A stretch of 34,728 nt of DNA from Opitutia bacterium. GTDB lineage: Bacteria > Verrucomicrobiota > Verrucomicrobiia > Opitutales > UBA2995. The stretch is taken from positions 1-34,728 of the forward strand of contig JAABVD010000005.1 of assembly GCA_014529615.1 (NCBI GenBank). Reading direction: 5' to 3'. The notes beneath the pieces are model-generated. The model did not search any database and was not told the origin of the DNA. It saw nothing but the letters and a program-made list of their open reading frames with translations. The translations under genes and the position numbers were made by a program. Positions 9,301 through 15,893 of the stretch are shown here, piece by piece (the stretch's first letter is position 1; each line of letters begins with the position of its first letter).

Positions 9301-9525
9301 GGCGCCAAGGGCCGGTTTCGTCCCATCATGCTCACTTCCCTCACTACTTTCCTCGGTTTCTTTCCCCTCATTCTGGAACGCGCAATTCAGGCCCAGTTCC
9401 TGATCCCCTTTGCCGCATCGCTCGGCTGCGGGATTCTCTTTGTCACGGCGCTGCTCATGATGGTGGTACCCGCGCTCTACATGATCCATTTGCGTCTGGG
9501 TTCCTGGCGACGTAAAGCAAGATAG
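6340..9525 (+). CDS. RND efflux transporter permease subunit (AcrB-type)
   Basis: A 1061-residue inner membrane proton antiporter of the AcrB superfamily, normal length. Twelve membrane segments are expected in the family: TM1 near residue 27, a large periplasmic loop with porter sequences (YPGATPEEVEESIVVKIE), then TM2-6. TM4 carries VVDDAIVVAEH with the adjacent Asp408-Asp409 that relay protons. A second duplicated half follows, with the TM10 region reading GVVVNDSLVMIDFID; here Asn stands where AcrB has the key Lys940, as in a large uncharacterised RND subgroup. The C-terminus is short and basic. Substrate unknown; context gives no local regulator. The long minus-strand frame in the second half is a shadow. 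Confidence 0.93.
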   Translation: MSSDPDYNKERSGPIAYMAGNGVAANLLMWVIIAAGLVSLTGLEREAWPTVPFYHIEVTMAYPGATPEEVEESIVVKIEDRVSGLDDVKAVKSVAAPGMASVRIQMDSGTDMARALNDIESAVSRIQSFPAGAERPLFWEMTNRQSMMRLIVFGDVSERSLKELAFQIEDELKMLPSLSQVEVSGVRNYEISIEVPLNRLRALGLTLTDIADTIRSSSLDLSAGSILTRESRVRIRTLGQNYDQQDFEEIVLLSHSDGTVLRLGDIAEVRDGFQKTNLIVRHQNHPAVFVEVYRANGEQVMDVARTVREHLANEVIPALPDGVGITVWNDESQDYKERAEILLKNGILGLLLVLIALSLFLQIRLALWVAVGLAVSGIGALAVMLLLDLAINVQSLFSFVLAIGIVVDDAIVVAEHIQYERKRGTPGVLAAIRGARRIKVPLTFAVLTSVVAFVPLLFIPGGIGETWRALPIIMIAILLVSLVESLLILPNHLSHLHGPEWEPERALDRFFARLQGGVNRLLNRFVQGPLDRALRFATDQPLVTMAGAVGMLVLSISLVPAGIVPTTFAADVEGDYATVTLEMPDGTTVSRTHEVAKKLESAGHRVIERYSRDRPEDAPPLLRGVTVVVGQRPRVQGGGLNPEPTLNPEANVATIEFKLLSAQQRKISTVDFVQAWREEVGALPYVRGIIFSGEVIQLGNPVEAVLSHPDPKFLVRIANAVVDGLRGVGGVYDIHSDHTPGIPEIQLELRPEARTLGLTLEELAEQTRAAFFGARAVRVQRGREEVRVYVRLPLDERNSITDIERYLLRTPSGAEVPVASVASLNSGVSPPAIRRKDGQRVVTVTADVDATVISGDEANSILAGSILADLTAVYPDLTYTFGGEQQQQLESLDALYRGFAIALIMIFVLLALSLRSYTKPFIVMAVIPFGFIGVILGHWVLGIALSAVSFMGVFGLSGVVVNDSLVMIDFIDQELREGMSARTAIIEGAKGRFRPIMLTSLTTFLGFFPLILERAIQAQFLIPFAASLGCGILFVTALLMMVVPALYMIHLRLGSWRRKAR

Positions 9526-9589
9526 AAATCTCTCCAACCCGCCTTCTGAATTGCAATCTGCCTTTCCTTGAATCGAACCAGGATATTAT

Positions 9590-10330
9590 ATGAATCTTTC
9601 CCGATTTTTTCGATTTGCAGCGGTAGGGAGCCTCGGGCTCCTGCCAGCCGAGGCCAACGCACAAACAATCGATCAGGCAAGGGCCGCCTTTGAGGAAGGG
9701 CGATTTCTCGAGGCGGCCGATCTTGCGGAATCCCTCGGGACCTCCGCAGGCTACGCCCTGGCGGCGCAATCCCTCGCGGTCTACGGCCACTATGTGGCGC
9801 AGGAGGAGGACAGGATCGGGTTCCTGGAAAGCGCGATGGAACTCGGTGAAGCGGCCGTACGCGCCGATTCAACCAATCCCGAGGCGCATTACCAGTCCTC
9901 CCATGCCGTTGGTCGCTATGCCCAGAGCATCGGTAAAATTTCGGCGCTTGGCCAAGGCTTGGCCGGAAAGATCCGCCGGCTGCTCGAGGCCACCCTGGAC
10001 AACCACCCCGACTTCGCCGAGGCTCATGTGGGCCTGGGGGGCTGGCACGCCGATATCGCCAGCGCCGGGCCCTTTGCCAGAATGATGTACGGGGCAAATC
10101 GAAAAAGTGCGGTCGTCCATTACGAGCGGGCTCTGGAACTCGCGCCGGATTCCAAAGTCGTCTTATTGGAATATGGCATCAGACTGCCTGAACTCGATCG
10201 CAAGGGAGGTCTGGAGAGGGCCAGGGAGTTGCTATCGAAGGCGGTCGAACTACCGGTGAGGAATGCCCACGAGGAGTTCATCCAGCAGGAGGTAGTGCAG
10301 GCCCTGGAGAAGTTGAAGATGGACCGATAG
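9590..10330 (+). CDS. Secreted tetratricopeptide-repeat protein
   Basis: A 246-residue protein with a cleavable signal peptide (cleavage likely after …AEANA, about residue 25). AGGA lies 7 bases before the ATG. The mature part is all-helical, with TPR-like pairs: DQARAAFEEGRFLEAADLAESLG at the N-terminus, AVRADSTNPEAHYQSSHAVGRYA in the middle, VVHYERALELAPDSKVVLLEYG, and RARELLSKAVELP near the end. No catalytic motif. It begins 64 bases after the RND permease, so it may belong to the efflux transcript, perhaps as a periplasmic scaffold, but that is only position. No specific family is recognised. Confidence 0.75.
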   Translation: MNLSRFFRFAAVGSLGLLPAEANAQTIDQARAAFEEGRFLEAADLAESLGTSAGYALAAQSLAVYGHYVAQEEDRIGFLESAMELGEAAVRADSTNPEAHYQSSHAVGRYAQSIGKISALGQGLAGKIRRLLEATLDNHPDFAEAHVGLGGWHADIASAGPFARMMYGANRKSAVVHYERALELAPDSKVVLLEYGIRLPELDRKGGLERARELLSKAVELPVRNAHEEFIQQEVVQALEKLKMDR

Positions 10331-10347
10331 CTCCCCAACCAGCGCAA

Positions 10348-10360
10348 ACATGCGGGCTAA
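10348..10360 (+). repeat. Possible solitary end of the MITE-like element
   Basis: ACATGCGGGCTAA matches the right end of the element at 1769-1950 for 12 bases and ends in a YTAR-compatible site. No partner end is visible within several hundred bases, so it is a relic or a chance match. Confidence 0.35.
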
Positions 10361-10487
10361 TTTTCCATCTTCCTTAATCCTTGAAGCAAAGCCCCATTCA
10401 TTCTCATACATTCCGACGATCCAGGCCATGGAAACCTGAGTTGTTTAGATTTGGCTAATATTTTCAATGTCTATGCTTGATGAGGGT

Positions 10488-10550
10488 TCACCGGAGCATT
10501 TTAATGTTGTCCCATTTTTACAAATTTAACCGATTAACACTCCGGTTACA
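10488..10550. promoter_or_regulatory. AT-rich leader with inverted repeat upstream of the STAS gene
   Basis: The 245-base gap between the TPR and STAS genes is AT-rich compared with its surroundings. ACCGGAG and CTCCGGT form an inverted pair with about 44 bases between them, shortly before the GTG start of the STAS gene. This could be an operator or a leader structure; no regulator is encoded nearby, and I cannot fix promoter boxes. Confidence 0.25.
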
Positions 10551-10575
10551 TCTCTAACCCAATGAGCCGGTATCA

Positions 10576-10914
10576 GTGAAAGTCACCATAGAGAGAGAAG
10601 GCCAAACCTTAGTTGCCATAGTCGAAGACCGCATTGACGGAACCAACGCCGGTGAATTCCAGAAGGAGTTGGAGGCGGTGATTACCGCGGCTGATCGCAT
10701 GATGATTCTGGATTGTGAGAAGCTTACCTACATAAGTAGCGCAGGTCTCAGGGTAGTCCTGCTGACCGCGCGGACGCTGCAAAGGCAAAACTCGAAATTC
10801 GCCATCTGTTCCCTCACCGAAGAAATAGGCAAAGTCTTCCAAATCAGCGGATTCGACAAAGTGATTCCCGTTTTTGCCACTCGTGCGGATGTGCTTGAGA
10901 AATTCGGCAGTTGA
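10576..10914 (+). CDS. STAS-domain protein, anti-sigma factor antagonist (SpoIIAA-like)
   Basis: A single-domain STAS protein of 112 residues, the usual SpoIIAA/RsbV length, starting at GTG 10576. The N-terminal strand (KVTIEREGQTLVAIVEDRID), a helix and the diagnostic loop TYISSAGLRVV are clear; Ser54/Ser55 in this loop is the position phosphorylated by the partner anti-sigma kinase in the family. No kinase, phosphatase or sigma factor lies in this window, so its partner must be elsewhere. A weak Shine-Dalgarno-like GAGCCGG precedes the start. The gene appears to stand alone between the TPR protein and the Rieske oxygenase. Confidence 0.85.
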   Translation: MKVTIEREGQTLVAIVEDRIDGTNAGEFQKELEAVITAADRMMILDCEKLTYISSAGLRVVLLTARTLQRQNSKFAICSLTEEIGKVFQISGFDKVIPVFATRADVLEKFGS

Positions 10915-11047
10915 GGAATTGTCATTCGGACTGCCTGCCGCAGTGCGCATTCGATTCGGGAGCAAGCGGTGACTGCATTTCCGTGGTGGATGAAATGCCG
11001 GCCTAATCGAATGTCGCCATAGGCTTTATTTCAGCAATTGCGGGTTT

Positions 11048-12148
11048 TTGACCGACCATCCGGACAAACAAATTGGAAATTCCCATCGACCTTTCTTGAA
11101 TCACATCAATGAGATTTCAGCATTCCCCGAGGGGTGGTATTTTGTAGCGAACCGCGCATCCATTCTGCGAGAGAATCTGATCGAAAAAACATGGATGGGC
11201 CAGGAAATCATCGCCTGGTCCGACGGGGAAGGCCATATCTGCGTGGCCGAAGCGTACTGTCCGCATCTGGGCTCGCACCTTGGGCCTACGGTGGGCGGCC
11301 GAGTGCGCGACGGGTGCCTGGTCTGTCCTTTCCACGGTTTCGAGTTCGACAGGACGGGCCAATGCGTTGCCACTCCAAATGCCCCGGCTCCAAAAGCGGC
11401 GAGACTGAGCGTCTACCGGACCAGAGAGATTCTGGGAATGGTCTTCGCCTGGTGGGGCGTCGGCGGGCGGGCGCCGCAATGGGATCTGCCCGATGATCCC
11501 CCAGCCGGCGCTGAATGGTCCCGTTTGCGATCCACAAAGCTCCGGTTCCGGGGTCATCCCCAGGAGACCACGGAAAACTCGGTGGACGTGGAACACCTCG
11601 GTTACACCCACGGCTATCACGATGTGGCCCCGACCGGTACGATTTCGATTGAGGGGGCTTACCTCAGAAGTTGTTTCGACTTCACTAATGTTAATAGATT
11701 CGCGGGCCTGTTTAACATAACAAGTGAGGTCTCGGCCGTTACCCACGTGCACGGGCTGGGCTATTCCTTCGTGGAAATCCAGGAGAAGACGATAGGCCTG
11801 GATGCGAGATTGTGGGTACTTCCTACACCTGTCGACGGCACATTTGTCAATCTCGTGCTGGTCAGTCAACTACGGGAAATCCGCAAACCCGGACGGTTCT
11901 TCGCGGGGTTGGGTTTCCTGCCGGTGAGGCTGCGCCACAGGTTGATAAATTGTTTCTTCCTGCGGCAGGAGAAGCGGTACGTCATGCAAGATGTGACAAT
12001 CTGGGAACGAAAGCGGTATCAACCTCGCCCCAGGCTCTGTCGTGGGGATGGTCCCATTGGGAAATACCGCCGCTATTGTCGGCAGTTCTATCCAAAGCTT
12101 CAGCCCGAAAAACCGGGTACGGCCGAGATCGAATCCACTCGCCCCTGA
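11048..12148 (+). CDS. Rieske [2Fe-2S] non-heme iron oxygenase, KshA/DAF-36-like
   Basis: A 366-residue Rieske oxygenase. The Rieske cluster site is complete: C71-P-H73 and C93-P-F-H96. The mononuclear iron site is E176-N-S-V-D180-x2-H183-x4-H188, and a later QDVTIWERKRY segment (about residues 315-325) supplies the expected third acidic ligand. ENSVDVEHLGYTHGY and the C-terminal DGPIGKYRRYCRQFY tail match the 3-ketosteroid 9-alpha-hydroxylase (KshA) and eukaryotic cholesterol 7-desaturase (DAF-36/Neverland) branch more than classical aromatic dioxygenases. There is no beta subunit nearby, as expected for this branch. The substrate may be a steroid, hopanoid or other isoprenoid; this is inference. 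The TTG start at 11048 is the only reasonable one before the fold. Converges on the flavoprotein gene. Confidence 0.85.
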   Translation: MTDHPDKQIGNSHRPFLNHINEISAFPEGWYFVANRASILRENLIEKTWMGQEIIAWSDGEGHICVAEAYCPHLGSHLGPTVGGRVRDGCLVCPFHGFEFDRTGQCVATPNAPAPKAARLSVYRTREILGMVFAWWGVGGRAPQWDLPDDPPAGAEWSRLRSTKLRFRGHPQETTENSVDVEHLGYTHGYHDVAPTGTISIEGAYLRSCFDFTNVNRFAGLFNITSEVSAVTHVHGLGYSFVEIQEKTIGLDARLWVLPTPVDGTFVNLVLVSQLREIRKPGRFFAGLGFLPVRLRHRLINCFFLRQEKRYVMQDVTIWERKRYQPRPRLCRGDGPIGKYRRYCRQFYPKLQPEKPGTAEIESTRP

Positions 12149-12161
12149 GCAGAGGCCCCGC

Positions 12162-12174
12162 CGCCATAATGGCG
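12162..12174. terminator. Weak hairpin between convergent genes
   Basis: CGCCATAATGGCG is a perfect short palindrome in the 90-base gap between the convergent Rieske and flavoprotein genes. It lacks a T-run on either side, so an intrinsic terminator is doubtful. Confidence 0.2.
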
Positions 12175-12238
12175 CTGTCGATACACCCTCGAGCAACGTT
12201 TGGCAACCGGGGGCACAAAAGCCGCCCCAACCGCGGAC

Positions 12239-13603
12239 TCAGCCCTTCACCTTCCTGAACCTCCGGCCGTACATGATACTCCCGTAGTAATTGAACGCTC
12301 GCCTCGACTCGGAATCGTCGAATGGATATTCCGCTCCCAACTGTCTTGCCGCGGCGAGGCCACTCACCAGGCAGGTTTCCTGGCTGTTGATCAAGGTATG
12401 AGCGCCACAATGCCAGGTTTGCCTCCTGCCCTGAATGAAGCGGAACAAATTGACGAGCCATGCGACATGCCGCACATCGTGCACTATATGTTGAAACCAC
12501 CACCTGCCGACAATCTTTTGTTCATCGATCCGGCTGATCGGATTGTAGGTCACCAGACAGGGTTTGTCAGACCGATTGGCCCACGGTTGCTGGTTGTGCA
12601 TTATGTAGGTGATTTCATAATTGTCCGGTCTGGCGCCGTATTGCTCTATGTGATTGCTCCTTGTCGTGAGGGGCTTGACCTCGTTATCCGGAAGAACTGA
12701 AGCATCCGAATGCACGACGGTATGGTTGTGGAGTTCGCTCTCGTAACGTATGGACGAGAGAATGTAACGCTCCGGAAGGGTAGGTTTATCCAGAATCATC
12801 AGTGTCTGGTTTGCGTTGCAGGCAAAGATCACCTCGTCGAACGTCTCCATTACGCCGTCTTCGTCCTCTACCATGACCTGGGAGGACTGGCGGTAGACCT
12901 TTCGGACAGGACGGTTCAGGTATATCCTGTCCTTGAATCTGGCGGACAGATTCTCGTAGATGCGCCGCGTTCCCTGGTCCCACGTCTGCATGGAGGTAGC
13001 GGATTCGATATCAAAGTATTCGAGATATCGGGAAAAGAGGGCCGCAGGCATATCAAACACATTTGTCGCCATCAGGAAGTTGACAAACATGGGCTTCAGC
13101 ACCTTGTACCTGAAGTCCCCGGAAAACCCGCCAAGATTCAGGACCGTCCCCATGCTGATGTAATTGAACGGATTGAGGGCGTTGAGAAACTTCGACCGGG
13201 ATCGGGTCAGCCACCCAAACCAATGCAGACGCCTGAGGATTCGTTGAAACTTTGCGATCTCGGATTGAAGCTGGTCTCGGATCTCAGAGTCGAAATCGTG
13301 GGCGTATAGACCGCCGTGGTACTTTACGCTGTAGCTGAATCTGGTATCGATCAGTTCGATGCCGAACTGTTTCATCAACGACACGATGTGCTGATACACC
13401 GTTGGGATACAGGCGGTGACGGAAATGTCGAAGGGAATGGAACTGCCGTCATCCTGCGGCATATCGGCGGTTATGGCATTTCCGCCGATCCGGTCCTGGG
13501 CCTCAAACAGCCGGAAATCGAAACGGTCGGGATCGTGATCCAAGGCCCAGGCCGCCCCCAGCCCCGATATGCCTCCGCCTACAATGGCTATGCGTCGTGG
13601 CAT
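12239..13603 (-). CDS. FAD-dependent NAD(P)/FAD-binding oxidoreductase (COG2907-like amine-oxidase fold)
   Basis: A 454-residue flavoprotein. I choose the ATG at 13603 because the dinucleotide-binding motif begins at once: RRIAIVGGGISGLGAAWAL (GxGxxG at residues 9-14), Glu34 at the end of strand 2 and RIGGN. The C-terminal FAD motif reads TCLVSGLAAARQLGAEYPFD. An earlier ATG at 13636 would add 11 residues. Overall layout fits the COG2907 predicted NAD/FAD-binding proteins, which belong to the amine oxidase/phytoene desaturase superfamily and act on lipids or isoprenoids where known. It starts 7-40 bases after the P450 stop, so the two are one operon; it may reduce or supply electrons to the oxygenases, or desaturate their product. 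Confidence 0.85.
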   Translation of the reverse strand: MPRRIAIVGGGISGLGAAWALDHDPDRFDFRLFEAQDRIGGNAITADMPQDDGSSIPFDISVTACIPTVYQHIVSLMKQFGIELIDTRFSYSVKYHGGLYAHDFDSEIRDQLQSEIAKFQRILRRLHWFGWLTRSRSKFLNALNPFNYISMGTVLNLGGFSGDFRYKVLKPMFVNFLMATNVFDMPAALFSRYLEYFDIESATSMQTWDQGTRRIYENLSARFKDRIYLNRPVRKVYRQSSQVMVEDEDGVMETFDEVIFACNANQTLMILDKPTLPERYILSSIRYESELHNHTVVHSDASVLPDNEVKPLTTRSNHIEQYGARPDNYEITYIMHNQQPWANRSDKPCLVTYNPISRIDEQKIVGRWWFQHIVHDVRHVAWLVNLFRFIQGRRQTWHCGAHTLINSQETCLVSGLAAARQLGAEYPFDDSESRRAFNYYGSIMYGRRFRKVKG

Positions 13604-13643
13604 GGTTCTTTTGCCACCGGTTGTTTTTAGGTCCATTGCCGCA

Positions 13644-15674
13644 TCAGGCTGGCAGATCGCGCTTCTTCTCAGCGATGCGAAACTTCAGCTTCTTGGACGG
13701 TTTCATCGACGGAATCGGATTGAACCGAAGCTTGTAATTCGCAGGAAACACCTCGAGCGAAAAGTAATGTGCGACCATCAGCACGTTGACGGCCAGTTGC
13801 AATTCCATCCACCGGGAACCGAGACAGGTGTGTGTGCCCAGCCCGTAGGGCGCGTAGCCGGGATTGAGGTGCTCATTGCGTGGAGGCAGGTAGCGGTCGA
13901 TATCGAAGGAAAAGGGGTTGGGGAAGACATCGTCCATGTAGTGCCCGGCGGTTTGGGCAATGTAGAGCCGTGACCCCACCGGAAGTTCGTAGCCCTCGAC
14001 CACACAGGTGTTCATCACGGTTCTGATGGACATGGGGACAATGGGGTACATGCGCAGGCACTCCATGAGAAAGCGGTGTGTGACATCGATCGCCGATGGG
14101 GTGAAGTCGCCACCATCAGGATCGCCGTCCTTGAACAGGGCATCCGCCTCTCTCCGAATTCTTTCGTAAAGAGCGGGTTGTGAGGCCATGGCGTAGACAG
14201 CGAAGCTGAACCCATCACCCAGGTAGACACTGGCAATAAGGGCTGCGGAAAGAGCGAAACGCAGGTTCGATTCCGGCACGATTTGCGGATCGCTGGCGTG
14301 CAGGCTTAGCAAGTCATCCGCCAAATTCCGCGGACATCCGGCCCGCTGCGCGGGTGTATGAACGCCTTGGACCCGCCCCAACAACGTTTCCACGGCTTTG
14401 GCCCGGCGTTTCATTCCCGGGGTCTTCAGAAGAAATTTGGGAAGGGCTCCTATGATGTGAGTGGTGAGGGCTCGTTCCTTGTACTTTATAAGATCGTCGA
14501 TGATATCCTGCGAATCAACGCTGACGGCGAGCGGTGAGATTTGGGCGTTGATCATTCGCCGGCACAGGCGCGATGCGGGATAGACGTCGCCCACTTTCCA
14601 ATCCGCCATATATTTTCTGACATAACCGTAAAGTTGCTCCAGTTGCCCCGCAAGTCGGGTGCGTGAATAGGCCGGGGACAATGCCTTGCGCAACCGGAAA
14701 TGATCGGCCCCATCCAGGGAGGGCAAAACGCCGACGGCGCCGTAGATTTTCTCGAAGTCGGCAAAATATTCCCTCACTCTCAGGTGCAACCGCCCGTGCC
14801 GGTGCACCCAGCGGTTGGTCTCGGTCCCAGCCAGGAAGATCATGGGTTCCTTAAAAGGGGGACGGACCTCGAATACCGGTCCGAACTCTTTGGTAAGGTC
14901 CGCAAACAACGCGGGAACGTTGCCCTCGCGCAAATGGGGATTGCGCAGCAATTTACCCAGCGGGACACGCGGGATCTGCTTGGTCAAGGTGGATCGCCGA
15001 AGCAATGGACCGGCGAGATTGTGTTGGACCGCAGCGGCTATGGAACGGCCGATCAAGTCCATCTTGCAGATAAACCTGATGCGCTCCTCCGCCTCCTCAT
15101 CGAGTTGGAATATGAAGCGCAGGACGTCGCACGTATTGACGAGGCAAATAATGATGACATCTCTGGGATCGGGAATCTCGTTCATGAAGATGGCCCTGCT
15201 GATGCGCGTTTTGATGAACTGACCAGCGGTGCCTTCCTGGGAATCGTTGGACATATCCGTGTGCCAGATAGTGGGAGCCAGGGTCCAGAAGTCCCCCTTG
15301 TGGTGTTCCAGGATCTTCAGGTCAACCAGGCGGTCCAGCACCGAATCAATGATCGATTCGGCGCGGGGAGCGAGCCTTTCTATCCAATACTGGGTGTTGT
15401 TTTGAACGGGTTCGTTTGCGATTAACTCAAGTATGGGGTCCAGGGCTGAGTTGCCCGTTTCCGTCTTGTCCACCAGGAAGAGGGATTCCATGTCCGTGTC
15501 GATGCGGGACCTGAGCGAAAGTTCCGCCAACACGCCCCCGACCACAGCGCAGTTCAAATCCCAACCGGGCACCTGGTGAAAGTAGCCGGTCTCCTCGTTG
15601 AGGAGCATAAGGATGAGTTCCTGGGTCAAAGTTAACGGTTGGGTCGTCAAATCTCCTGTAGAAGTAGTAGCCAT
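13644..15674 (-). CDS. GPP34 (GOLPH3-like) domain fused to cytochrome P450
   Basis: A 676-residue fusion. The start is the ATG at 15674, set by AGGGAGG 9 bases upstream; an ATG at 15716 would be almost at the transcription start. Residues about 13-218 match GPP34/GOLPH3: LTLTQELILMLLNEETG, the AVVGGVLAELSLRSRI helix and a TGNSALDPILELI segment. GOLPH3 proteins bind phosphoinositide or other anionic membranes. Residues about 235-665 are a P450: helix C (DHFRLRKALSPAYS), ExxR at E538-R541, and the heme loop APYGLGTHTCLGSRWME with ligand Cys617, where Tyr610 replaces the usual Phe. The I-helix (about 473-495, SAALIASVYLGDGFSFAVY) lacks the acid-Thr pair. No ferredoxin or reductase domain is attached. 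I infer membrane-lipid or isoprenoid oxidation at the membrane surface. Confidence 0.88.
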   Translation of the reverse strand: MATTSTGDLTTQPLTLTQELILMLLNEETGYFHQVPGWDLNCAVVGGVLAELSLRSRIDTDMESLFLVDKTETGNSALDPILELIANEPVQNNTQYWIERLAPRAESIIDSVLDRLVDLKILEHHKGDFWTLAPTIWHTDMSNDSQEGTAGQFIKTRISRAIFMNEIPDPRDVIIICLVNTCDVLRFIFQLDEEAEERIRFICKMDLIGRSIAAAVQHNLAGPLLRRSTLTKQIPRVPLGKLLRNPHLREGNVPALFADLTKEFGPVFEVRPPFKEPMIFLAGTETNRWVHRHGRLHLRVREYFADFEKIYGAVGVLPSLDGADHFRLRKALSPAYSRTRLAGQLEQLYGYVRKYMADWKVGDVYPASRLCRRMINAQISPLAVSVDSQDIIDDLIKYKERALTTHIIGALPKFLLKTPGMKRRAKAVETLLGRVQGVHTPAQRAGCPRNLADDLLSLHASDPQIVPESNLRFALSAALIASVYLGDGFSFAVYAMASQPALYERIRREADALFKDGDPDGGDFTPSAIDVTHRFLMECLRMYPIVPMSIRTVMNTCVVEGYELPVGSRLYIAQTAGHYMDDVFPNPFSFDIDRYLPPRNEHLNPGYAPYGLGTHTCLGSRWMELQLAVNVLMVAHYFSLEVFPANYKLRFNPIPSMKPSKKLKFRIAEKKRDLPA

Positions 15675-15683
15675 CAGTCTTAG

Positions 15684-15690
15684 CCTCCCT
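15684..15690 (-). promoter_or_regulatory. Strong Shine-Dalgarno site for the GPP34-P450 gene
   Basis: The complement reads AGGGAGG, with 9 bases to the ATG at 15674. This decides the start and is stronger than most ribosome binding sites in this window. Confidence 0.7.
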
Positions 15691-15737
15691 GCATGATCTC
15701 GAAACCAAGGGACCATTCCCCTTGTTTTCTCATAGTG

Positions 15738-15766
15738 GGTATATTGATCCCGCTTGGGTGGGGCAA
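15738..15766 (-). promoter_or_regulatory. Candidate sigma-70-type promoter for the P450-flavoprotein operon
   Basis: On the minus strand TTGCCC (15766-15761), a 17-base spacer and TATACC (15743-15738). This puts the transcription start near 15731, about 57 bases before the ATG at 15674, with the Shine-Dalgarno site within the leader. Confidence 0.45.
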
Positions 15767-15893
15767 GTCATATTCTCATGCGCAGCTGACCCTGGGCAGT
15801 TTCGGGGAAAGGCCCTCCGGCAGGTAGTTCTGCTAACAGATTGCTCAACCCGGAGCGCAGGCCAAATTTTCCGCTGAGCCTTCCATCGGTTCC

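Noticed and set aside
8386-9537. 383-codon open frame on the minus strand
   Set aside because: Antisense to the conserved second half of the RND permease; His/Glu-rich shadow without a family.
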